Shown: piece by piece, positions 8,901-11,710 of the stretch
How positions within the stretch are numbered: the stretch's first letter is position 1
How the letters are laid out: the number at the start of each line of letters is the position of its first letter
Assembly: GCA_001275005.1 (NCBI GenBank)
Contig: JWZX01002010.1
Coordinates: 1-11,710, forward strand
DNA length: 11,710 bases
Direction: 5' to 3'
Origin: Chrysochromulina tobinii
Lineage: Eukaryota; Haptophyta; Prymnesiales; Chrysochromulinaceae
The notes under the pieces: generated by a model
The model's input: only the letters and a program-made list of their open reading frames with translations
The model's database searches: none
Told to the model about the DNA's origin: nothing
Program-made: the position numbers and the translations under genes

Positions 8901-11307
8901 TGGATGCGACACTGGCGCGGGCCCGGGCGCGGTCGACACAGGCGTGACGAACGCGGTGCTGGGCTCGCGCGAGGTCCCGGAATCCGCAACGCTGGGTCTG
9001 CGCCGTAGCTCTTCTGCGCACCGGACGCTCGAGGACATCGCACAGGCTTACCAGTCGCGCCCGTGGGATGAGTACCGCGCCGCCATCGACGCGACCTGGG
9101 ACGACCTCGCCACCACACGCGAAACGCGCAACATCGCGCAGAGCACGGCACACGCGCCCCGCGGCGTGCAGCGAGGCCTGACGCCGCACGTGCCGTTGCA
9201 CGCCGCTGCGCTCGAGCACGGCTCGGCGGCTAACGGCACTGGGCCGCGCACCCCGTTCGCCCAGGCATGGCCCACAGCGCCAGCGAAATTTCTTCGGCTG
9301 CTCAACGGCGAGGACGAAGCGCCGCAGAGCGCCGCGGCCCGCGCGAAACGGGCGTCTGATGATCAGCGCCGCCTCGATGCAGCATCGGCGGGACCGCACG
9401 GCTTGTCGGCGAGGGCGCCGTGGGAGCCGGCGGGGCCGCTGGACCTTGCCGACAGAGCGAACGACAGATGCGAGCGAAGACGGGCGGCGCCTGCGGCGGT
9501 CCAGGGCTCTGACGCTGGTGACGGTCGCGCGGCCGCCTTCACGTCAGCCCTCGCGCTCTGCGCCTCGGGGCGCGCACGTGCTCGTGGACCTGGCGCGGAC
9601 CCAATCGCACCGTCCCGTACCGTCATCACGGCCCGCGCGGTCGCACCGCCCCCGCGCGCGGTCGACGTCGCGCGAGCCGCGCTGCGATCGGCATCGGCTG
9701 CGCCCGCATCTACTGTCACCGCACAGAGGGGAGCAGCGGAGCTCGAGGAATCCCAGCGCATGCTCATTGAGCGGTCCATTAGGGACGCGCGCTGCGACGA
9801 GGACGGGCTGGGCATCCGCGGTGCGAGCGACGAACTCCTTCGCGGTCTGCTCACGGCGGCCGTGCTTGCGGTCGAGAAGCGCTTCGCACCGTCCACACGG
9901 GGGCAAGACCGCTCCTACTGGCGCATGTGGGTCGCTTGGTGCGATCTCATAGGCACACCGCCACTCCGCACGAACTCCGCGGCCAACGAAGGGCGCGTGG
10001 AGCACCTCCACAGGCGCGAGGTTGCCCTCGCGCTCGGAGCGTTCATGACATGGGTCACGGAGGCGGAGCAGCGCGGCTACAAAATCGAAAGCATGCTTAA
10101 CAGGTTGCGCGGGGTCGCACGGCGGCATTGGGCCGTCACTATCCGATTCGTCTCGCTCGCTCTCGTGGTTCAGGCTTCGCAGGGGCTCGTGCGCGACCAC
10201 ATTGACGCACACGGCGCCGACGCTCTGCGCCGACGCTCCAAGGAGCCCTTCGAAACTTCGGAGATCGTGGCTCTCCTTCGACTTCGGCCGGGCAAGGTCA
10301 TCAACCACGGATCCTCCTTCATCACTGTTGGCGACAACATTGAGTGGCAAGGGGTGGTTGTCTTCATCAACCTTTACTGCACGGGCGGCTGGCGGAAGGA
10401 AGCCATCGCGCTGGGACCCAAGGAAGTGTTCGGAGGACGCAAGCTTTCCCTGGGCGACATCACCTATCGCATTGGCGGTACCCTACACCGCGAACCCACG
10501 GTGCGAGTTCTCCTCGGCGTCACCTGGGGGGACATGTGCTATGTCAATCCAGTTCCGTGCAAAAACGACCCGGACAATTCGAAGTTCGGCGGATCCCCAG
10601 TGCCGTCGCGCTTTCACGCGACCCAACCAATTTGTCTCGTGCGCGAGCTCGCGAAATACGAGATAATGCGCATGCGCGCCGACCCCGTCGGCGCCTCCAA
10701 AACCCGCCGCAAAGAGCTTCCGCTCGTGCTATCGCCAGCGGGACGCTCGTGGTCCAAGGCGGAGCTCAGCAAGTTCTTCGACGGGCTCATACGAATGGTG
10801 TGCTCCGAAGAACGCGCCAAGCAGCTCTCTGTTCACAGCTTCCGAGTCTGGCTCGCCTGTGCGCTGCTCGCCGCTGGGGCCACGCCCGAACAGATCATGC
10901 TCATGGTGCGTTGGTCGTCCGAGGCGGCGCGCAAATTATACGCGCGGTTGGCGATGTCCACGCAGTGCTCGCTCCAGGCCGGCGCTGTCAATGCCAACTT
11001 TGACTCGATCAGGGCGCACACCCTCATCGACGCGTCGGCGCCCACGGGCGCCAGCGCCGATGTGCAGGCTGCCGCGGAAGCCCTGCGCGAGGCGACCGGG
11101 CTCCTCGACTCCATTACGGTCGAGACCGGCGCGCGCGTGGCGTCATCCGCCGAGCTTCGGCGCACTTGCTCAATCGATGACGACGCTGTCTTCAGCATGC
11201 TCGAAGAATCGAGTGGCACGCTTGAGGGACTCGCCGCGAGCGCGGACGCTGCCCTAACAGACGCAGGCGCGGCGGCGCTGGACAGCGGGTCCGATGACGA
11301 ACCCTGA
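799..11307 (+). CDS. YR-retrotransposon polyprotein: Gag-like / MT-like / RT with insert / RNase H / tyrosine recombinase
   Basis: A 3,502-residue frame opens with ATG at 799 and stops at TGA 11305-11307. Order by residue: Gag-like 1-720; Gly-rich linker 722-754; Lys-rich KKQKK 757-761; Cys/His cluster 812-855; acidic 875-907; RG/GK-rich 925-964; methyltransferase-like 1041-1205; unrecognised 1206-1735; RT 1736-2097 and 2262-2349 with a DUF4326-like insert at about 2130-2236; RNase H 2400-2545; linker with duplicated motif 2588-2823; tyrosine recombinase 3018-3420; acidic tail to 3502. The start at 799 has a middling context (CACAGATGC). An in-frame Met at 838 (residue 14) lies in GCCGCCATGG, an optimal Kozak match, and may be the real or a second start. 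No protease motif is convincing, so how or whether the product is cut is unknown. No frameshift or intron is needed. Confidence 0.93.
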   Translation: MPVSFTLHYKPAAMGAGADDIKKDRARHPLYEATGSTKLDAWMQSIPRDGEVDNGVAGVLPGTLGRVCMEFASCGDDIANLSVGEYGIIRADAWDRIANTVAAIHGGDGSKPITLGGLFEDMDSKFSHATPAQLHDLTLCRADLDTAVAMAPEPAAPAAGADAAAMLKYGQALANWEGNDKHPFAWLRALTFGELRDETTGRFTALGRLMNAIPAWIAADVRADPGFRRNLTALAKAAVEGTDILPTDGGEVAGCLASKLKLVDFPRPMEGFGGSTQEARLRSLIKEIKASSNPSMRHELLRERFNEVVVRLPGVRAIIGVRDGGGCDMSSAAGFGLCAEVAALMGITRTEAEFSWASLRALRDEVSHMDEMLRAEPWVGRTARARADHVIDLHRVQARRAAAASAPYAAPIVGPTPATGSALSAAEARSRAAIPKQFQGDVPAAMSQEAYRLFRAAILRRLSLGGAKANLDILQFTASGIMLNATTNLPEQWRWCALMVMLSEGPTRGIDAALLDPDLQPLSDAGRDLWPELYGRAAGLQLSLDKATLPENLEGWTMPELAKAFASSEWGTIDLGAAFEAARAQMRGEAFTPPTAAKAYTSKQSVEDAIEVAEALLMLRGFSGSGKGTLPFILEEVRQSWVLYGGQGASEETLSKLASEGRSYIVATLEHFGRVRHAAIASKNPLALAHERKTTDAATQCWARHISRLLGAMQMASYVAYLPGGGPGGGAGGGSGGGGANSGSSREGNGGAGGTAKKQKKPAVEGGKGDTRGVTMSLNNKAGTLTIFPKGGKPRVYVTARIKGRAKVQRRCCFKGMAAAALNLPEMSFCDFPQKHKEGCEEHQWAAAGANLSLCREESDERPTKKQKTDHAHEDDAATGAGGDDADDDGDDEDDGDDDAGGAGGEDQSGGDAGAGAGQPPASSRGGGGGGGDKGGRSAGKGRGRGRGGKGGGKSGKGGKDGRKAITFVATSAATAPTGAVVQGGGIVTNDLARDPSTPDGASARTGTFNSLNTEGTPTKHDAPRPSSAAPGPTGFSEIDGVVRITDLTFVQALAHLSVPVTTVVLGDLSGRVRDASNAAGWPAITASSQRCASGKVGFSYEGDPRDVLQVCPWQRAIAVHDGRQHAAGMGLGMAAVKAADGRMFACMAQLLRLWCVTAEAVCVVQPDVFLIDFYDAPFIVTTPAAWGDNGRGEMLLLWRGSLTPSAPYEGRAPAPPSGEQRRAAEAWPPGLMRGVVEQLKPNGSGHDLSFDVEIERLAAAVYSAGIPIPAWYASADYGPTEAMARAYMSERGLGDGRRLDGSTVPRLVRRDLGDATWSDGVDGLLAARLQRANIPIASPRGRALAEAYRALRRTDAERARRARASSGTPESAIGCVRADSPTTNAIAVIPCRIDCGIAMLLLPGASHNAADVAGHALPCAHGNTSEDRKRITRAADAICDMLFAPSADGGAHTAQARSALATIITRLDISLAVVVTFAPTGVRVSTAASQAGFEWQRASTAAGSPRQTPACIAEQYARRWVEALADVRIAGARTGVARAQPTSRSINQDRLTRIDLDASTREEASAIAHVADGLRDAAAREPHLADALLCWREKVATSQDFTPPARVAITGRQPPAALARKPFIHRCTIPNTSPAPVPWQAPRWPAGVPKPASMLDTYTPPARAAVRNQLDAVARWNATRVNGAHAPRPEHRSWSDDARLPWFQGRVLWERDGKCDLIDVRLPSTQVRMHREAVLWMLRDYPHRQLVSFLVHGVSLHDDLPMQTSIAANLLSFYDVPGGPDGVAEEMYGLKTRGWYLSSAGTEVASATEAAAVTTKSTATIEARLITSPARINPRGAVARKDLGPPRGVAELGHPRRETFTVDTGDPVTSVNVATSTAHGVATGDAFWARDEIKPRPADLVFNILVLRAMGNLMRAATGGVTPAILLILFDYKYFFHALAYMSGEVWKTGCAVPARASPGKAHRTLYDVLAELVLAMGWTQASKVAQDLGNALMWLLLRAVDAALAPHVTELREMSSDFDAMWKDRQALQHDDYGTQARIVTALQYTDDSVKACLGAAATVTTIVEFCRMIGPRYYQGPDAHEAARGTVTRSIIDEYGISLQAWRQLAPKGSVRALGRDAPTPAHSRAVPSGRGTAGGNPFPVTETQDATRVTSGFACWLASVRGTSARDVAGLLGLRVAPGHEARLAEQIQSHVAHLAARVLAGEHLVLLCPGCSSPLRPGQCHTLVLASAIAQRCSVVLEEAAGPPTDPVTAPPRPAFGLDLEAAKMHKWHLGGSGVWTGVGISSTALVMWVPQAKAARALVEVADVLDGRCEVARYRSLHGALADLVLPTGGGWHRMQGMAVPLQSDQELGDGPNVIVRERPQLWKRLRAWQTVLANCPGAPMTATLPAPHTSTRTDVVTWDIGGDAAKDGEPKQGLGAWFYGVWWCAPLGDWPVLASAHITCLELVEVGLGVVMTARWLVEARRIRIRADAMAAFLAIRARRDDGTLSRGAKAEELVAAHETIMKQPEWKQLHDGRREVLTEHTFGESMLLHDAASRNNAALIRDVSAALGVVPKRLELSVRARAYLQDVSHALLEVRRGSAPHVPMHSAALEHGAAGNGSGPRSPFAQACASPHDEQLWRLYETYLLALDDEALAGLPTPPTSWPSSPRSTDSYNNWEPADDDEESPHGWSPYEYLSPGILTAWELVAGNPPPGAGCDTGAGPGAVDTGVTNAVLGSREVPESATLGLRRSSSAHRTLEDIAQAYQSRPWDEYRAAIDATWDDLATTRETRNIAQSTAHAPRGVQRGLTPHVPLHAAALEHGSAANGTGPRTPFAQAWPTAPAKFLRLLNGEDEAPQSAAARAKRASDDQRRLDAASAGPHGLSARAPWEPAGPLDLADRANDRCERRRAAPAAVQGSDAGDGRAAAFTSALALCASGRARARGPGADPIAPSRTVITARAVAPPPRAVDVARAALRSASAAPASTVTAQRGAAELEESQRMLIERSIRDARCDEDGLGIRGASDELLRGLLTAAVLAVEKRFAPSTRGQDRSYWRMWVAWCDLIGTPPLRTNSAANEGRVEHLHRREVALALGAFMTWVTEAEQRGYKIESMLNRLRGVARRHWAVTIRFVSLALVVQASQGLVRDHIDAHGADALRRRSKEPFETSEIVALLRLRPGKVINHGSSFITVGDNIEWQGVVVFINLYCTGGWRKEAIALGPKEVFGGRKLSLGDITYRIGGTLHREPTVRVLLGVTWGDMCYVNPVPCKNDPDNSKFGGSPVPSRFHATQPICLVRELAKYEIMRMRADPVGASKTRRKELPLVLSPAGRSWSKAELSKFFDGLIRMVCSEERAKQLSVHSFRVWLACALLAAGATPEQIMLMVRWSSEAARKLYARLAMSTQCSLQAGAVNANFDSIRAHTLIDASAPTGASADVQAAAEALREATGLLDSITVETGARVASSAELRRTCSIDDDAVFSMLEESSGTLEGLAASADAALTDAGAAALDSGSDDEP
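832..841 (+). promoter_or_regulatory. Strong Kozak context at an in-frame internal Met
   Basis: GCCGCCATGG surrounds the ATG at 838-840, which is in frame with the ATG at 799 and would shorten the protein by 13 residues. It matches the eukaryotic optimum (purine at -3 and G at +4), whereas the ATG at 799 has C at -3 and C at +4. Leaky scanning would favour 838. In such GC-rich sequence the match could partly be compositional. Confidence 0.5.
2962..3690 (+). other. Low-complexity and Cys/His modules (residues 722-964), probable nucleic-acid binding
   Basis: Four compositional blocks follow one another. Residues 722-754 are a Gly/Ser linker. Residues 757-761 (KKQKK) resemble a nuclear localisation or RNA-binding patch, and a similar KKQK recurs near 866. 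Residues 812-855 carry C812, C813, C830, H836, C840, H843 and C855; the C-x5-H-x3-C-x2-H core could bind zinc but is not the CCHC knuckle of retroviral Gag. Residues 875-907 are almost all Asp/Gly/Ala/Glu. Residues 925-964 alternate RG, KG and GK repeats like RGG-type RNA-binding tails. The GGC/GAC-rich DNA behind these blocks is prone to length change. Function is inferred from composition. Confidence 0.6.
3919..4413 (+). other. Degenerate DNA-methyltransferase-like module (residues 1041-1205)
   Basis: The order of elements resembles a Rossmann methyltransferase. A hydrophobic strand (TTVVLGDLSGR, about 1062-1072) is followed by an AGW step. GDPRDVL then leads into W-x-x-AIAVHDGR (ending 1124), where methyltransferases of this type carry the HPPC/NPPY catalytic loop. 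DGRMF (1141-1145) and a strand VVQPDVFLIDFYDAPF (about 1164-1179) follow, in the place where related proteins have an ENP- or EQP-type motif. The catalytic Pro-Pro-Cys/Tyr is absent, so if related it is probably inactive or repurposed. DIRS elements are known to carry a methyltransferase-like domain, but after RNase H; here it lies before RT. The assignment is from pattern memory and is tentative. Confidence 0.38.
4414..6000 (+). other. Unrecognised central region (residues 1206-1734)
   Basis: I do not recognise a family here. Residues about 1385-1500 look like a folded alpha/beta unit, with strands such as IAVIPCRIDCGIAMLLLP and LAVVVTF and helices between, and include several Cys and His residues; no catalytic signature (for example a Nudix box) is present. 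Residues about 1590-1735 are Pro- and Arg-rich and then lead into the RT with Trp-containing segments (WFQGRVLWERDGKCDLIDV) that probably form the RT's N-terminal extension. Whether there is one domain or several cannot be settled by eye. Confidence 0.4.
6004..7092 (+). other. Reverse transcriptase, fingers and palm (motifs 1 to C)
   Basis: RNA-directed DNA polymerase core. The fingers carry PARINPRGAVARKD (residues 1830-1843) and RGVAELGHPR (1848-1857), corresponding to RT motifs 1 and 2. Motif A is LFDYKYFFHAL with D1932 as first metal ligand, motif B is MGWTQASKVAQ (1978-1988), and motif C is QYTDDS with Y2047, D2049 and D2050. The form of motifs A to C and the joining RNase H point to the DIRS/LTR side of the RT tree rather than to LINEs. 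Motif A is one residue shorter than the common DLxxAYFH form, and the B-to-C gap of about 68 residues is long. All catalytic Asp residues are present, so activity is plausible. Confidence 0.9.
7186..7506 (+). other. DUF4326-like domain inserted in the RT (residues about 2130-2236)
   Basis: The segment begins GRGTAGGNPFPV (2134-2144), closely matching the GR-x-x-x-x-GNPF opening of DUF4326. It continues with a helical stretch containing FACWLAS and ends LVLLCPGCSSPLRPGQCH plus TLVLASAI, the equivalent of the family's L-x-CWCxP...CH-x-DVL ending, with C2213, C2216, C2225 and H2226. DUF4326 is a small family of unknown biochemical function best known from bacteria and phages; I recall it as a stand-alone protein. 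Here it lies between the YTDD box (2047-2050) and the RT thumb starting near 2262, making that gap about 218 residues. Identification rests on the paired GNPF and Cys/CH motifs with correct spacing. Confidence 0.68.
7582..7845 (+). other. Reverse transcriptase thumb/connection (residues about 2262-2349)
   Basis: After the inserted domain the RT resumes with AAKMHKWHLGGSGVWTGVG (K2269, W2281, G2283), which corresponds to the lysine and W-x-G pattern of RT motifs D/E. A strand, a VPQAKAARAL helix and CEVARYRSLHGALADLVLP (around 2315-2333) follow; this matches the EYRSLLG-type thumb helix found before RNase H in DIRS-like elements. Continuity with the palm across the insert is inferred from this order. 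Confidence 0.72.
7996..8433 (+). other. RNase H domain (residues about 2400-2545)
   Basis: Degrades the RNA strand of the RNA/DNA hybrid made by the RT. The four acidic positions are visible in order: TWDIGGDA with D2406, a GLGAWFYGVWW strand, TCLELVEV with E2449, IRADAMAAF with D2475, and HDAASRN with D2538. The last box is the equivalent of the ADALSR motif of Ty3/gypsy and DIRS RNases H. The adjoining placement straight after the RT thumb is standard. Confidence 0.87.
8560..8643 (+). repeat. 28-residue duplicated motif, copy 1 (residues 2588-2615)
   Basis: The protein motif PHVP-x-H-x-AALEHG-x-A-x-NG-x-GPR-x-PFAQA occurs here and again 624 bp downstream. At DNA level the two copies share most positions, with synonymous and conservative differences, so the motif has been under constraint since an old duplication. 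It lies about 45 residues after the last RNase H residue. It may be a protein-interaction or processing motif; no known function. Confidence 0.8.
9184..9267 (+). repeat. 28-residue duplicated motif, copy 2 (residues 2796-2823)
   Basis: Second copy of the motif found at 8560-8643, 208 residues further on, differing at about seven positions and preceded by a similar RRGSA/QRGLT-type step. The sequence between the copies (residues 2616-2795) is not itself duplicated. It is rich in Trp, Asp and Pro and has an acidic DDDEE patch, and looks like a linker or small accessory module bracketed by the two motifs. Confidence 0.8.
9850..11058 (+). other. Tyrosine recombinase (residues about 3018-3420)
   Basis: Site-specific recombinase expected to integrate a circular DNA copy. 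An N-terminal helical core-binding part (3018 to about 3150, with RSYWRMWVAWC) precedes the catalytic part. Catalytic residues are R3199 in CTGGWRKEAIAL, a lysine candidate K3255 or K3262 in the CKNDPDNSKFGG hairpin, H3346 and R3349 in VHSFRVWL, W3372 in MVRWSS and the nucleophile Y3381 in KLYARL. The H-x-x-R spacing and the nine residues from W to Y are normal. Domain length and spacing are those of YR retrotransposon and crypton recombinases, and no key residue is missing. Confidence 0.94.
11059..11307 (+). other. Acidic C-terminal tail after the recombinase
   Basis: The last roughly 80 residues are rich in Ala, Ser, Asp and Glu and end in GSDDEP. They lie beyond the recombinase tyrosine and helix and have no recognised motif. 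Such a tail may be a flexible regulator of the recombinase or a dispensable extension; this is inference. Confidence 0.4.
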
Positions 11308-11315
11308 AGGCGCCG

Positions 11316-11710
11316 GCGCACGGCTCCGGCGGCGCACCGTGCGCACGGCTACGGCGGCGCAAGGCGCGTACTGAGGTACCGGCCGAACAAGGCCGCCGCT
11401 TCGGCGGGGGCAACCGCCCGCTCAAGAGCAGCGGGGGACACTGGTGCACGGCTTCGGCGGTGCACAGTGCGCACGGCTACGGCGGTGCAAGGCGGTACTG
11501 AGGTACCGGCCGAACAAGGCCGCCGCTTCGGCGGGGGCAACCGCTCGCTCGAGAGCAGCGGGGGACACTGGTGCACGGCTTCGGCGGTGCACAGTGCGCA
11601 CGGCTACGGCGGTGCAAGGCGGTACTGAGGTACCGGCCGAACAAGGCCGCCGCTTCGGCGGGGGCAACCGCTCGCTCGAGAGCAGCGGGGGACACTGGTG
11701 CACGGCTTCG
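11316..11710 (+). repeat. 3' tandem array, 127-bp period, at least 3.1 copies
   Basis: Units run 11316-11443 (128 bp), 11444-11570, 11571-11697 (127 bp each) and a fourth starts at 11698 and is cut by the window end. Units 2 and 3 are identical; unit 1 differs by seven substitutions and one extra base. The first unit begins 8 bp after the stop codon. Within a unit the first half is itself a 25-bp subrepeat (GCACGGCTWCGGCGGTGCA core twice). Minus-strand frames in this stretch are by-products of the repeat. It may be part of the element's terminal repeat system, a 3' UTR array or a satellite; which one cannot be told from here. Confidence 0.95.
11444..11570 (+). other. Array unit 2: five possible hairpins, three with UNCG tetraloops
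   Basis: Hairpin 1 (11444-11465) pairs GTGCAC with GTGCAC, then a G-G mismatch, then GC closing a TTCG loop at 11453-11456. Hairpin 2 (11471-11488) pairs GCAC with GTGC, has the same G-G mismatch and closes a TACG loop at 11478-11481. Hairpin 3 (11519-11538) pairs GCC with GGC, has a G-G mismatch, then CCGC/GCGG closing TTCG at 11527-11530. Between them GGTAC-TGAG-GTACC (11494-11507) and GGCC-GAACAA-GGCC (11508-11521) can also pair, the latter competing with hairpin 3. All three capped loops are C(UNCG)G, the very stable RNA tetraloop class. Pairing is read directly; formation in the cell is inference. Confidence 0.7.

Larger units (their letters stand above)
1..11710 (+). mobile_element. Tyrosine-recombinase retrotransposon (DIRS/Ngaro-like), ends not resolved
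   Basis: The single long frame joins RT, RNase H and a tyrosine recombinase in that order. This combination defines YR retrotransposons (DIRS, Ngaro, PAT, VIPER groups), which integrate a circular DNA by recombination rather than with a DDE integrase. The frame is intact over 10.5 kb, and all catalytic residues of RNase H and YR and the YxDD of RT are kept, so the copy looks young or recently active. DIRS elements have inverted terminal repeats plus an internal complementary region; Ngaro/PAT have split direct repeats. I found no match between the 5' 800 bases and the 3' array, so neither layout can be shown. The true ends may lie outside the window, and part of bases 1-400 may be host flank. 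Most canonical elements have two or three ORFs; here everything is fused. Confidence 0.88.

Noticed and set aside
11349-11703. Minus-strand frames of 72-93 residues in the 3' array
   Set aside because: They are produced by reading through the tandem units, differ only by repeat phase, and have no start context or known motif.
11316-11710. CRISPR array as explanation for the 3' repeats
   Set aside because: Units are contiguous with no unique spacers, the period is 127 bp, and the setting is a eukaryotic retroelement.

Overview
The window holds one giant gene: an uninterrupted reading frame of 3,502 codons (799-11307, + strand) encoding a polyprotein of a tyrosine-recombinase (YR) retrotransposon, broadly of the DIRS/Ngaro/PAT kind. 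Three enzymatic modules can be read from their motifs: a reverse transcriptase (YTDD box), a Ty3/gypsy-DIRS type RNase H (D-E-D-D with a terminal DAASR box), and a complete C-terminal tyrosine recombinase (R...HxxR...W...Y). YR retroelements are known only from eukaryotes, and the second Met sits in a textbook GCCGCCATGG context. With the high GC content and strongly GC-ending codons, this suggests a GC-rich protist or microalga, with a dinoflagellate or haptophyte most plausible. That assignment is inference, and the species cannot be named from the window.

Layout. 1-~460: visibly less GC-rich, non-coding leader or flank with several short hairpins, ending in a perfectly duplicated 24-nt pyrimidine-rich element that looks like a doubled 3' splice acceptor. 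~457-798: leader with four short upstream ORFs. 799-11307: the polyprotein. Its order is a Gag-like N-terminus, a Gly-rich linker, a Cys/His cluster, an acidic stretch, an RG/GK-rich basic stretch, a degenerate methyltransferase-like module, an unrecognised middle region, RT fingers and palm, an inserted DUF4326-like domain, RT thumb/connection, RNase H, a linker containing a duplicated 28-residue motif, the tyrosine recombinase and an acidic tail. 11316-11710: a tandem array with a 127-bp period that starts 8 bp after the stop codon and runs off the window. Each unit can fold into three hairpins capped by UNCG tetraloops.

How it would work: the N-terminal low-complexity modules probably package RNA, RT and RNase H copy it to DNA, and the YR integrates a circular intermediate. 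No aspartic protease, DDE integrase or LTR is seen, as expected for a YR element. The main oddities are the domain apparently inserted inside the RT between the YTDD box and the thumb, the methyltransferase-like module upstream of the RT rather than after RNase H, the single fused ORF, and the structured 3' array. The inverted or split direct repeats that would define the element's ends are not visible, so its boundaries are unresolved.
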